DNA of 64,000 nt from positions 124,001-188,000 of the forward strand of contig VXAZ01001047.1 of assembly GCA_013399875.1 (NCBI GenBank), given 5' to 3'. The stretch is from Gymnorhina tibicen. Lineage: Eukaryota > Chordata > Aves > Passeriformes > Artamidae. Under the pieces are notes generated by a model. It was not told the DNA's origin and did no database searches. It was given only the letters and a program-made list of their open reading frames with translations. Made by a program: the position numbers and the translations under genes. Shown here in pieces: positions 23,257 to 36,419 of this stretch (positions are counted from its first letter, which is position 1; every line of letters starts with the position of its first letter).

Positions 23257-26200
23257 CATCTTTGACCAGTCTTGTTTTTCCCATTACAGGCTGCTGTCAT
23301 CCTAGTGATCCAGATATAGTGACCGAAATATTACTTGTGTGCCAGTCATATTCACCCCAGGCCAGACAACCCTATAGAGAGCTCAAGAGAGCTGGTAATA
23401 GCAAAAAACTTCTCTTGGGTATTCCTCAACACCGATCCCTCCATCAGTGGGAGAGTCAGGTAAGCCAAAGGGCTCTCTCCAGACCACCAACATCAGGTCT
23501 AGACAAAACACTGCAGATATGACACCTCCATGGCTCTCTGGAAGGGAACCCTTAAGGGGTTCTCCTATTTTCCAAACAAACAAAGTCCAGCTAGTACAAT
23601 CACAATTTTCATTTTCTAAACCAAATTTTTTCTAAACCAAGTGCACATGGCCACATGTCAGTGAAAAAAAATCATCAAAGAGAGAAGAGGCCTTTCTTAC
23701 GACAATAAACTAGCACAAGCTTTCCTGGATAAATTGGAGGTGTGGTGGTAGAAGAAAAAAAGTAGGAGTAACAATCTACTCATCTCTCTTCATTTATTTT
23801 CTTCAAACAATAAATTCTCCAGCCTTCTTTCACCTCACCTCTTGCTTGAATTTACAGAAACTTCTGCCAGTGTAAAAGCCACAGTGTCAGTCACCTCTCC
23901 CAACACATCAGAAATAGCATCAGCTGCCTGCCCTGCCTACTCTGCAGCTGAAACAGCAATGAGGTGGCAACAGAAGAGCAAAGAAGATGGATGGGAAAAG
24001 GCTCTCTGCTGAAGTCTGTAGTGCCATGTCAGGAAAAGTTCAAGCAGAGGATGTTGAGGTCAAGGTTCTTCCCTTTGACCTGGCCTTCCTAGGGAAAAAT
24101 CTGTAGTGGGTAGCTGTGTACATGTGTAGCTATTAGAAAAAGGTACTGTAAATTGTTTCCTTTCTGTCAGATTAATTGTCATGTGCTTTATTTAGGAGCA
24201 ACTTAATCACACAGAGCATAAAACTAAATGTGTGTTCAGAATCCCAAGTTATTCTCAAGTCCTGCTCAGCCTGCTCTGAGGCTACAGTTTCAATCACGAG
24301 ATGTGTTTCTCTTCAACGGACAAATTTGCCAGACATTTGGTGGAAAAAAAATTCCATTAAAGCACATAGTCAGTCTGTTGAGAACCTGGCCTTTGTTGAC
24401 ATTGGCTTCAGTGAATTAAGGGACATCGATCCCAGCCTCACCAGTTTTTTCAAGACTCCGGTTTTACAGTGGATTTGAGGAAGCATTTGCTAGTAAGTCT
24501 GAAGTTGAAAAATAAATACAAATCTATGTGCTTGCAGTGAAAAAGAGGTACAAAATGAAAATGATGGGGCTTTTTAAAAGGAGTTTACACTGAAATTCCT
24601 CCCTCTGCATCATGACCAGGGAGGAAAAGAAGTAAAAAGGAAAAAAAACCAAAACCCAAGCAACCAAAAATCTGGGGGCTCCTGTCCTGAATGTGAAATA
24701 TGCAATAACATTTCTCATTAATTCCCATATTGAGCATGAAATGGTTCCTTCACATTGAAAGAATGTATAAGTATTCTCAACAAGAGTTCTGAAAACTATT
24801 ACCAAATTATTTTTTCACATGTCAAACAGTGAATTCCAAACTATATTTGGAGAGCTGGATATGGCTTCGTCTTTTTATTCATCCTTTCAGTACAATCAGA
24901 ACAGAACTGTGTCAGAACACCTTCCAATTTTCCCATCAAAAGTGGACAATAAATCTTGAAAGCTACCTTGCAAAAAGAATTAATGTTTCAATGATTAACC
25001 AATATAACTGCTTAAAAATAACATAGGAGTGACATAAAAGTATCACTTCTTAACTGTTTTATTTTTTTTAACTTAATTAAATGACCTTAAACTTTTTACT
25101 ACAGAAATATGGGAATTTGGTTATTATTATCATTAATTCTACCAATACCTTGAAAACCCATGTATGTTTCAGATTTCTGAGAAAGGATGAACCAGTTATC
25201 AAAAAGAAAAATCCCATCTTGGAGAAATGTGGACCCACAACAATAGACTCTCAACTGAAGGGAGTTATCTTTTAATGAGGTGGTGTGTGCATCACCCTTT
25301 GCTGCTTTGGAGAGTGTGGTCTCATGCACCTGGGACTCCCTACATGGCAATGGGATTCTCACTGTTCCCCCATTCACAGCAGAATCAAGGGAGCTGGAAA
25401 AAAAATTCTACATATTAGAAATGTTAGTACATTATTAAGAAGAAAAATGCTTCACAGAATGTGGAAAGATACTCTCCAAAACCATGGAGAGTTGGCTTCT
25501 CTTTCCTGGTGCTTGTATGAAAAGAATGCTGGAGATGAAGGCTATGGCCCAATTGTACAAGACCTTAAATATGACAAAACATTCAAAATTGGTGTAAAGA
25601 GAAGGCAAAGACAGAAGAAATTGATGGAAGAAACAAGACATTGTCTTTGATCAATGAGAAGCAAGAAGAGATAAAATAAGGTGCAGCCCTTGGGAATATG
25701 AAACACTGCTCGCATACTGAATATTAGTTCTAAAGCCTGGTTTTTAACAAAATCTTAACTGAACTCGTAGGTGTGAAAAATTGCATGGAACATCCAGAAA
25801 GAAAAAATAAAAGTGTGTTTTTAGGCCTTCCTCATATGTATGTAGAATTAAATATCTCAAAGTATATTCTGCTTCTGTTCTCTCTTCCTGTTTGGTCCAA
25901 AATATGAAATAAGAAACCCAAGCTTATTTATTTAGTTCTAAGTTTGAATCTCAGAAAATGCTATTCTCAGGATGTGGCAGTTCATATTCTATCAGAACAG
26001 GCTTGCCTGTTTCTGAAGAATATCTCTAAACACAAAAGAGAAAAGCTAGGAATAAAACAACAGGAAGGATACATGTGCCACAGCCAGTAGTAGAGAGAAG
26101 ACATTTCAAATGCGATGTAGTGTGCCAATCACCATCACAGCTTTAAAATTAAGTAAAGCTGCCACATCTCCCATTCTGCCATTACTTCTCATAAAAAAAA

Positions 26201-29200
26201 GTCTGCTCAGATATTTTCTATTTTATTTCTACATACAGTAGAAGCAGGAATTCCATACAAATGAGGAAAGCATTGCTTGCCTTCCAAGAGACAAATGAAA
26301 ATCTGGACACTTAAAGCTGGCACATATTTTTCTCACACCTGAAAGCTAAGTGAAAAATCCCCTTTTACATCTTTTTTTTTTACACTTCTGCTCAAGGAAT
26401 TTTAAGTGATAAGAAGTCCATCATGAAAGACACATCTGTTGGCATTCTTTTAAGTTCCTAGCTGAAATTCTGACGTGGGCATGAATATGCCATATGTATT
26501 AGCAAAATATAAACAAGTGGTAGAACAGAACACTCCTTTTAATATATATTTTAAATTAACCACATTTATGTTAATGACACACACAGAATGAAGACTGCAG
26601 TTAATAATTAAACAATGAAGCCATTTTGAAGGGCAGAAATGCTGTGCATCAAGGTCAATGCATTAAATAACTAGACAGTTCATAAATGCCAGATAACAAA
26701 CATCAAATGAAAGCAACTTAGTGACTATGCTGAAGTAAATACTGCTGTCAGTTGCTGCTTTATTCTCAGCAGTTCTGCATATTTGGATAGTGTGGAGTTT
26801 TCTTGTTAGAGAATCAAACCTAAATTTTGAACTAATTCAGTGATATAATTTAGAAACACTTAATGCTGCCGGATTTCCAGCTTTTTGTTCAAGGCATAGC
26901 CACGTCACGTGGAACACTCCCCTTACAATGAACAATTTCATTTCTGCTTCTTCTCCTGTGTCACCACAAATCGAGGACGTTAATGTTGTATTTACCAAGA
27001 AAATATTTCTAAAGGAACTTCACTGCATAAAAAGAGGACAGTAACAGAAGTCAGGAATAGGCATTTTAATAGGCAATGATCTTACCTAACATGCAGGACT
27101 GAAAATGTAGACTTAAACTCCTCAGAATTACAAGCTAGTCAGTGAAATAACACCTGTATAACTTTTATTTAGTACAATCTTGTAGCCTATTCACTTTAGC
27201 CAGTGCTGAATGGTTTTAGGAGAAAACCCAGTGGTATTACCACTCTCAGCATTTTCTATCTCATCCTAATCTAAAACAAATAATCAATGCCAAACTTATA
27301 AATGATCCTGTGACATGTTTCTAGAGAGTTGCTTGAAATCAATTCAGAGTTGTCCTACAAACAACGTGAGAAGACACTTATGCTTCCTAACACTTTCAGC
27401 TTCTAGATCTAGTTCTAAGGCAGGAAGATTGGGAAGAAAAAAAGAAAACTTTTTAAATCACTGTGTATTTTCTTACATATTTGAACTGTTAATAGTTATA
27501 CCATTTAAGCATGTTTTGAGTTTGCATTTTCTTGCTGCAAAGCTGATTAAGCTGCACTTGCAAACCAAGCCCTTATGTAAAACTCACCGTGACTTCAACT
27601 GGGATTTAGCACAAAGAGAAAATTAAAAACATGGGCCTTAAAGCACGGGGCAATAAATATGTTTGCACATTATACATATATTTATACATAAAACATCTTG
27701 TGCTGCTTTTTGGACCATCACAGAGGTTTACAGGAATGGTCATTAGGCCAGAAAGAAAGTGGTGTATTTCATAAGCATTTTCATCCTATCAACTTCATGC
27801 AATTTTGCACTTCCCCCTAGTGATGATGAGGCTATGAAAAAACATAGTGCAGGCTGGACAAAGCAAACTTTCAGCATTCACACTCCGTTAATTAATTCAT
27901 CACCTAAAAGCTAAGTATTGATTTTTTAATGGCTCTACAAATCTGTTTAAGCTACTATGATGTAATTAAGAGGACGTGTGTTTACTGTAAATTATCCAAC
28001 AAGTACAAGGGCTGTACATTCAGCAACAACAAAAATTTTCACTCAGACAACAGGCAAATTGACTGTTGAAAAATGTTTTTCCACTAATTATATAAACTAC
28101 CATGATTATTGTCAAGATGGATTTTTAAAAACCTCCTACAGCAGTAAAAATAGAAAGATATGATACCCCTTGGTTTGAAAGGAAAAAGAGATCTTGTGCA
28201 AATTCAGTGGTGGGGAATCGGTTTCTTAACATAAGTGTCCACAGGGATGGTGAAATAGAAATCTCAAGCCAAGCCTTACAGGAAAATTAGTGTACTATAG
28301 TGCATGAACTCCTTATAAAATATTCCATCCAAAATGCTATCAAAATTAAGAGCAAAGTCTTAATTCCCACAGATGGTGTCTGATTATCCACTAAAATCCT
28401 GCTATAAATTCAAAGTAACACATGAAACTGATATTATCTTCTTCCATTAGAAATATGGAGACTTATGGTTAAATGCATAATGATGTGCAACATACGAGTG
28501 TGAGCTAAGCTGCAGTCGAGTGAACCACTGACATGCAGACTATATAAACAATAACTGAGGAGCAGCCTAATAAACAGCAGACACAGCTTGTTGCCAACAC
28601 AAGTGGATTTTTTACCTTATGCTTACACTGCAAAAATGAAATACGCTTAGTATATCATTATCATGGCCAGGAAAAAAAAAAGTATATGAGGAAGGACAGG
28701 AAGGGATTTTAATCACAGATGTTAACCAAGAAATTCAAGATTTCGTGCCTTTTGGAAAGGGCAAAAACTATACCAGGTAAATCTCTTACTGGTACAAAAA
28801 AAACCTTCCCTGTATGGAAAGGTCCATGAGATCTTGACTTCTGACCAACAGCCTCTACAGCATTTTCAACCGGAGAAGACATCCTGAAGATACCTTTACC
28901 TGCAAATCCCTAGCTTTTCAATTACTGTTGGGAAAAAAAAATTCTAGGCATCTTTACCTCTATGGTTGAAATGTGGCATGCATATTTTATTGTACGGTAG
29001 CCTCCAGAGAGAGGACTTCAACACTTCTGCTGAGAATAGTTACTATTATTACTCAGTTTTCAAATGACATCCAACTGTTCATGGGAGAAGGGAGGATATT
29101 TGAAGGTATTTATCATGCAGAGATAAAAAGACATCAGAATAATCTGTCTATGTCTTTTGATAACATTAATTAGCAGTGGAGCTAAGTTAGACTTTTTAAA

Positions 29201-29405
29201 AATAAAAAATGCACTAGAATTTTGTTCTCAGTAGCAATAATGAAGAGATTTCTAAATATTTAATAACAAAAGCATGAACATATTTTTTTCAATGTCACAT
29301 TTTGGTTGAAAGAAGGACTTTCCCAACAGTATGCTAATTTATTTATTTTTTTGCTTTGCTTTGCAACTGTAATGAAGTTTTGCATAACCAGCCTTTTTCA
29401 CCCAG

Positions 29406-29564
29406 GCAATGTTCCATTCTTACTGGTGGAGGCAAAAGAGGAGATGATTTTTACGTCTGTAGAGCACAGAGACAGACATCTCAGTATTCAGAGTCCAGTC
29501 TCCTCAAGTGTTGGGAAAGACAATGGCCAGCTAAGAAGACAATGGAATAGAAGAAAACATGAAG
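29406..29564 (+). other. Candidate exon, one open frame, unassigned
   Basis: A 159-base segment bounded by a good acceptor (CCTTTTTCACCCAG ending at 29405) and a reasonable donor (GAAG|GTAATT, GT at 29565). Its length is exactly 53 codons, and one plus-strand frame, codons starting at 29405, is open across it and beyond. The translated composition is mixed and charged, without motifs that I recognise, and there is no signal sequence or membrane segment. It might be an exon of a non-coding RNA or a chance pairing of splice-like words. Confidence 0.15.
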
Positions 29565-29839
29565 GTAATTATTGTATGTATGCATGGCATAAAGAGTGAA
29601 TCAATAATTAAAGAGTTAATTATCTCACCAGTTATGGATACAGGTTTGGGATTAATCCCTGCAAATAGACGAAGAGGCAATTATGCTCCCTCCGTGCATA
29701 AGATAACCAGCCCTTCTCTGGCTGCACAGATGGAGATTCACAACGGTGCTGTGCTTCCACAGAGTAAAGAATTTTGAAATGATGAGTGGCAACACACTGC
29801 AATAACCAGTGGCAATGCAGTAATGTTCTACACCTCTGT

Positions 29840-29844
29840 GTGTC
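29840..29844 (+). repeat. Target-site duplication, left copy (GTGTC)
   Basis: GTGTC directly before the LTR; the identical GTGTC follows it at 30510-30514. A 5-bp duplication fits an ERVL-like or alpha/beta-type integrase product. Confidence 0.88.
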
Positions 29845-30509
29845 TGTCTTGGGGTGACTTTATGCTGTTGTATTCCCTATACAGTGAGCAGTGGCTCTAT
29901 GCCCAGACATGATTCCTGAGTCTTTCTATGCCTTTAAAACTGGATGCAAGAGACAGAGGAAAAACACTGAGCGAACTTTTCAAAACAGTTGGTGCTTCAA
30001 GGACACAGAGATTAGCTTTCTTCTGCTGCAGCTGAGGAGTGGGGAGGCACTGCTTCTTGCTTTTCAGTCGGCTTTTCGGCTCTGTTTCTTCGGAGAGAGA
30101 CGGAGAGTTGAGGGTTTTTTTCTGGGACTTCGGTTTTTTCCCTTCTTCTCTTCTGGGCTTGTTCAGAACACCGGAACATCAGAACCCCACCGGGGGACCT
30201 TCCACCGGCCTGGAGGGGGGCGCCCCACGCCGACCCAGATCCGAGGAGGAGGAGAGAGACCACACCCACAGAAGGACTCTAAAATCTTTCAGGTTTTCTC
30301 TCCAGAGCGAGAGATTTTATTATTTAACATTATATTATTATTTTCCTGTGTGTTTGTTAAATAAATAGTTTTTATTTTCTCCTTCACTTTCCTCCGAGGA
30401 AAATTTTTTTTTCCCGAACCCGGTTGCAGGGAGGGGTGGTTTTGGCCTGCTTTCCTTTGGGGAGATGTTCCTTTTGGACATTTCCCTGAATTTGGCCTAA
30501 ACCACCACA
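29845..30509 (+). mobile_element. Complete solo LTR, avian endogenous retrovirus
   Basis: A 665-base element beginning TGTCTTGGGGTGAC and ending CCTAAACCACCACA, so it has the TG...CA termini of an LTR, flanked by a perfect GTGTC duplication. Read on the plus strand it is arranged like a promoter-containing LTR: a TATA-like TTTAAA at 29933-29938, a CpG-rich middle section (about 30080-30245) containing a 10-base GGGGCGCCCC palindrome at 30217-30226, and a poly-A signal AATAAA at 30360-30365, about 145 bases before the end. No internal retroviral genes adjoin it, so the provirus has recombined to a solo LTR. Frames of 84-157 codons inside it reflect GC-rich composition and are not genes. The exact duplication argues for a fairly young or well-preserved insertion. 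Confidence 0.93.
30360..30365 (+). terminator. LTR polyadenylation signal AATAAA
   Basis: AATAAA inside the solo LTR, followed by a T-rich stretch. Its position and strand set the orientation of the element as plus. Confidence 0.7.
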
Positions 30510-30514
30510 GTGTC
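30510..30514 (+). repeat. Target-site duplication, right copy (GTGTC)
   Basis: Matches 29840-29844 exactly, marking the right edge of the solo LTR insertion. Confidence 0.88.
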
Positions 30515-33500
30515 CAGACTGAGAATCCTCTAGCAGTGATCACAGAGTGGTGTTAAAGCATCCTTTTTCAGAAAATCAAAGTGAGCAGCACTAAGTAAAC
30601 CATAATGTCTGCTAAGATAACTAATTTGCTCTCCCATCATTGTTGTACACTGAAAACTTTTATTGGTGCTATAGAAACTGAGACATGGATTTAATGAAAT
30701 CATAAGAGGTGATCTGGAAAATGAGTAATTTTTAAATATTTCACAATTCCTCTCAGTAGGTATTCATCCACCGATTTTCCCTTATAAAATCCCAATACAA
30801 AGCAGCAAATGCTGAAGGGAAAGCAGACTCAAAGTACAGTTGAAATACACCTCAAGAGACTAGCAACAAGTGTTTTCAAATTATTAGTCAGTTTTAGTGA
30901 GACCTGAAGAGAAGTGTGAAAGACAATGAAGATAACGTCCTCAGAGCTCATTAACAAAAATTTGTAAGGAAACAGAACTCACTATTTTCATGGCTTACAG
31001 AACATTTACTTAACTATGGGATGTAGTTGTTGAGATTCCATTCTCCTTTCCAAAGACAGAAGCTTGGACTGTCAAACACACTTCCTATGACAGCAGATGA
31101 GAGCCCACAGCAGAATCTGGCTTTGGTATTATATAACCCTTGAATTTAAAAAAAAAAAATTTTAAAAAGCTGGTTTTGCTTTGTATGTGACATTCTATGT
31201 ATTACTCACTATTGCCAACCTCAAACTTTTGAAAACTGTGAGTCAAACCACAAAACATCATGAGATTAGCTGTAACATGAGTTACCGAAAAATAAATAAA
31301 TACATTTGTGTGGTTTATTTGTCTTTTAATACAGGGTGAGCTCAGGTCATGTTTTTGCAATTTTCCTTCAGAAATAGTGAGGCTACAGACCCAATTTTGG
31401 TTGGATTTTTTTTGCCAAGTTGATTTGAGCTAAGAAACCATAAGACTTGGTAGCACTAACACTTTTCAAATATCATGCATAGCTACACTGACCATGAGGG
31501 ACTTTCACTTCCCCCTCCTCCATAGTGAAGGCCAATTCAGTGATTACCTGGATACAGCTTCAGCAAAGGTCCCAGCACAAGGTGGGTGCACAGAGTCCCA
31601 ACAGCGGCAATAGGTCTGTGGGGAACCAAAGGATATGTGAGAACCTAGTGCCCAGAGTATCCTGCCACCAAACCAGTACTCACAGTCATGCCTGGAACAG
31701 ATGCTCACTCTCACAAGGCACCTCACCTCCCCGCCAGCTGAGTGCTAACCACGCAAAGAAACTCTGTTCGGCAGAGTGCAATTTCAGCCACAATGTCTCT
31801 TTCCAAAAAACATTCTTCTGCAATTAAGATTCATTCTTCTCAAAATATTTGGGCATTCAAAAAGAAAACACAATCTCTACCCCTAGAAACTAAATAGGCC
31901 AAAGTCTAAATATGTAGAGGTTAATTGCAGGTTATTGCATCATCAGTTTGTGTGGGAAGTTCTCACCTTCTCATGCCACAGACATAAACCATCCCTAACT
32001 CCTGTAGGCTCCTAATACTTTTTCTTATGGCTAATTTTAATTACAGCAATACAGAGCACATAACAACCAACTTTTTGTTTAGCTGCTCCATACTCAGATT
32101 GTTCAGACTGCACATTTAAGTCTAGGATGTTCTAGCCATTAACATGCATCACACAGAGCCAATTCTATTTTCTTTCTCTTGTGCTCCTTCTTGGGTGGCA
32201 GAAATAAAAAATAGTTTTGTGGGATGTTGAAATTAAAACTGCTCCACTGAGGCAGTTTGGAAAAGACTTAGGAAACAGTTTCTAGTGGGATTGGTTTTTT
32301 TCTCCTGTATTACTTTTTGCGAGGGTAATTTATATGCATCAGAACAACCAAAACTTTCTGTGGGAACGGACCACACCTTTTCAGCTATGTACAAAGCATC
32401 TTCCCAAAGTAAAGGAGATCATTGCACACAGTGAGAGCAGGCATTCACACACTGCTGAGGGAAGCTCTCTGGAGCATCCCACTGAAAATGCTAGCTCTGC
32501 CTCATTCAGAGTGGGAGCTTATAGCTGAGGCAGCATCCTAGACACTGGTTTTTTTCCTAGCCTACAGAGTCATTTATAATTTCAAAGTACATCAAGGAAA
32601 CTTCTGAGTTTTTAAAAGCTTAGGAGGATAAATTTTCCTTTTCAACTCTCATAAACAATTAGCTTGCAAATTGCCAGTTTAAGATATTTACCATTTTAGG
32701 ATTCATACAACAATCAGCTATCCCTACTTGACAAAAGTTCAGTACCAAAAGACTGGGTTGTGATTTGGAATATTTATTCCAGAAACAACATTAAGAAACT
32801 GTTTCTCTCATGTTGTTCTGGCTCCTGAGTTCTAGAACTTGCTTTTTTGCACCCATTTAACTTCTAGTTTCAGGCTTACATAGAAACCACCTATTTCTAC
32901 ATCATTCAGTTCCCCACTGCATTTTGTAGCTGGAGTATTTAACCTAAAGGCCAAATCCTGCATGCCAAAATTATTTAACTTGTGTGTCTTTTTAACTTGT
33001 AGTCTTTGACACACGGCCTGGCACTCTATCTCCCAACAGCCCTGTGTCCTCTCTACCACTGTCTGTCACAGTGATAAAAAGGCAGGCACTTGCTGTTTTG
33101 TGTCAAGGCTGTGGACAGATGGGTAGCAGGAGTATATGGGCATGTCACATCTTGGGAAAGGCATTAATCTCACTCATCTCCCATGGCTTGTTTTAACAGT
33201 AGATTTGAGGTTCATGTGTATGAACGCTCCCACTGTACAATCCAATACACTTCAACTGGTCCTGTCTCCAATAATGGGACAGCCAAATGATCAGTCTTTA
33301 CATATTGCATCTGAATACTGCCAGGAAAGCCATAGAGATCTGTCAACATTCCTTTATACCTTTTTCTTAGAGAAACTAAGTGATAGAAGCAGGAGAAATG
33401 GATCTAACTTGTACCTCCAAGGTCAGTTTATCCTAAATTTCTTCTAGAGAGCTTATTAGAGAGTGCTTCTAAAAAAGCTGCCTGGTGCCCACAGGTGAAA

Positions 33501-36419
33501 GAACAGTCAAGCTTCCTTTTCTGATAGGCTTTGACACACTCAGGGACTAGGGCCTCACAACTTCTGTTACAAATAAAAAGAATTAGAATAAAACAATCTT
33601 AGGGCACTTTTGCAGCCCAGGATTACTATAACCCACTGCCCTTGTGTTATACAACTGTTTTCCCCTAGTGTCTCTGCTAGTGAACTCATCCATCACAGGA
33701 TTCCAGCACAGAACCACCTGTGAGAGAAGGGAAATTCCAATGAGAACAGAGCATGAGGAGCTTGCAGTGCTGCCAGGGACTGGCACTGCATTTTGGCACT
33801 ATCTTTACTTTTAGTGTTCCAGCTCTGTTTTCCATGTATAACTCAGTATAAGGTGCTGGATTTTTGGCATGCCATAGCCAGACTGTATCAGGAAGACTGC
33901 AGGAGTAATTCTTTTAAGCTGATGCAAACTTCTTCAAAACACACTCTGCTTCATTCAACCCATTATAAACACCAAAGATTTTTGTTCATTATTTGAAATT
34001 AAATTCCAGCTGGCCTAAGAAACTCTATATGGCTCTGGTTTGTGTGCCCAAATCCCTGGTGCTGTTGCAGTTCTTGTAAACACCACAAATCGGTTTTTAC
34101 CAAAGTCTGTAGCTGAAGAAATGACAAACCACTGCAGATTCGTAACATGAGCGTGTCATTGCTGACTGAAGTTGCAACACAAGAGGATACTAAAAATATA
34201 ACTGTGGTAAAACTGTATTTTGGAGATCAGTGCAAACAGCAAAAGCTCCAGTAAACAAGCTCTGTTTTCATCTCATTGAGGTGTTTAGCTGGACAAAAGG
34301 GGGGAGAAGGGAGGAAAAGTTACCTTCAGGAAAATTTCAGACATGCCAGTGAATAAACCTTCTGACAACTGGACATGTTTTTACATGTAATGAGACAAAC
34401 TGAAATTGGACAACAAAAATAGGCATTTTTATATTAGCAGTTAACAACAAGTATGTTGTACTTTTACACTGGTGTTTCCTACTGTCCTGAGCTTTCATAT
34501 TCATATGGCTGAGCTGTCATGTTCTCACAAACAGAAGCTTCACATTTTCCTTTAGGTTTTGCATTAGCACATAGAGAAGAGATGATTTAGTATAAAACCA
34601 TGGGGTCTAAGAAACCATTGCGAGTAGAGTAGGGCAACAATTGCCTGTGGCTTTACTACAGTTCCTCCTTTTTTGTTTAAAGCCTTTGATTTGCTTCAAC
34701 CTGTTAGGCATATGTTTCCATACAACCTTACTTCTTTCAGTACCCTCTTCAGAGAAATATTTCTAGCTCTACTGGTGATTTATAGTAACTTCTCAAAATA
34801 AGCACATTTTGTTTTCCTTGTTTGCCACTATATTATCTTGTTATGATGGACAGACTTTTATTCAGCTTCAACTAAAGTTTTTTTATTTGTCAGTTTGACT
34901 ATTACAAAACTGCTGGAGAGATTTTCTATGACTACCTAAAACATATTTGCATCATTTATCACAAAAACCTGAATTTAGCTGAATTAATATGGCTGATTTA
35001 GCCTTCCCTAAAGGAAATGCATAATTCTTTACAGAAATAGTGTCTCTTTTTATGCAAAAATCCCACTATAAATCATAGAAAACTAACTTGGACATCCTGC
35101 TTACCCATGATAACTCAAAATAGCTGTACCCATAAGCAAATACAAACGTGCGTGGGCTTCTTTGTCTTTGTTTCACCTGTGTCTGCATGAAAACAGTGTT
35201 CATGGGAAGTGCTGGAAGAAGGGCAGACATGGAAGCACAAATCCTGATTTTATCTACCCAGTCGACAGAACAGAGACTTCCATGACTGTGCCTGTGCAGA
35301 ATGAGCTCAATGCACAAGCACAGAGTGCATGCCCTCTGTTTTCCCCGAGCCCTCTCCCAGCCACGCAGAGTCCCTTGCCAGGGCAGCTGTTCACAAGTGT
35401 GCCTCCAGATGCTCTTTTGTTCTTACAGTAATATTTGATTGTTGTTAACTTACATTAGTCTTCTGAGGGGAACCTGCCCCTTCTCTTTTTTCTTCTCAAG
35501 CTTTCCTTCTCACGTTACCCAGTCAGTAAACAACTATGCTGAACCTCAGAGTGCTTAAATGTAGCCTTCCATCCTGAGTCCCAAATCCCCCGTCTTTGTT
35601 TTAAAATCGTGACAACTTCTACTTCCCTTAAGTATGAGATACCAGCTCTATCAGCCACTTGTTTGGAAACCAAAAAAACAAGTTTTATCTTATGCTGCCC
35701 TTCACATATAAGAGACTTCCTGTCAACACCAACAGCACTTACACATTATCTGTTTTCAAATCTCACCTTGAATATATTCTTTGCTATGATGTTCAAGGCA
35801 AAAACAAAACAGAAGAAAAAAAGAAAAAACAAAACAAAAGCAAGACAGTTTCAGAGACAGGAAAACAAAAATCCAGAAAATTAAACATAAAAATGTTTAC
35901 AATATTTAATGAGTATTTCTATTTAAAAACAAAAAAAAAAAAAAGAGAGAGAGAAGTTGTATGGGAAAAGTGGAAAAAAAAAGTATGGGGAAAAGAGATA
36001 CCTTGCCAATTTCAAAAATTTTGACTCAATCTTCTCCATCTCTTCTCTGCCCTTCACAAACAACTAGCTTGTATCTTCAATCTCCTTTTGAAACCTTGAA
36101 CATCTGAGTTTCATGTCTTCCAGATTTCCTATCCTATAGCAAAGGCTAAGAATTTATTTTTCAATGAAAAACAACAACACAGGACTTTAAACAAAGGCAT
36201 CAAACACCACAAACCTCAAGACACAAACAATCAGATTTCCTAGGACAGGAGAATTGGAAAATAGTCTGTCTGACACTGGTGCCTGAGGTAGTGGTTTGCC
36301 TCAGCTCACAGGCTCTCTAAAACAGTCTGACCTACATATTCCTCTTCTTTTTTTCTAGGGCTCACTGAGAAAACAGACTTCCTACCACTAGGCTGGAAGT
36401 CATGAGGTTCACTGGGAGG
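30515..36419. other. Unique DNA, no gene seen
   Basis: Mostly AT-rich. A block at about 31500-31830 is less AT-rich and holds several CpGs and a 100-codon plus-strand frame of unknown meaning (31525-31827). A/G- and A/C-rich stretches occur at 35798-35850 and 35929-35956. No recognised transposon. Confidence 0.5.
35798..35956 (+). repeat. A-rich low-complexity stretch
   Basis: Two A-rich tracts (35798-35850 with AAAAC/AAAAG units and 35929-35956 ending in a short GA run), separated by AT-rich sequence. Frames crossing it are lysine-rich artefacts. Confidence 0.75.

Larger units (their letters stand above)
15321..29844. other. Long repeat-poor unique region
   Basis: About 14.5 kb without a CR1 or LTR copy that I can recognise, the longest such interval in the window. 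It holds only simple-sequence features, listed separately, and many short chance frames. A lysine-rich frame near 22301-22594 reflects an A/G-rich stretch. Motif-dense segments at 26540-26700, 26895-26915 and 28455-28600 are discussed as candidate regulatory or conserved elements. The low density of retroelements is what one expects around dispersed regulatory DNA but can also be chance. Confidence 0.5.

Noticed and set aside
29891..30364. 157-codon frame, the longest in the window
   Set aside because: It lies entirely inside the solo LTR with its CpG-rich middle. LTRs of this kind do not encode proteins and the translation shows no domain.
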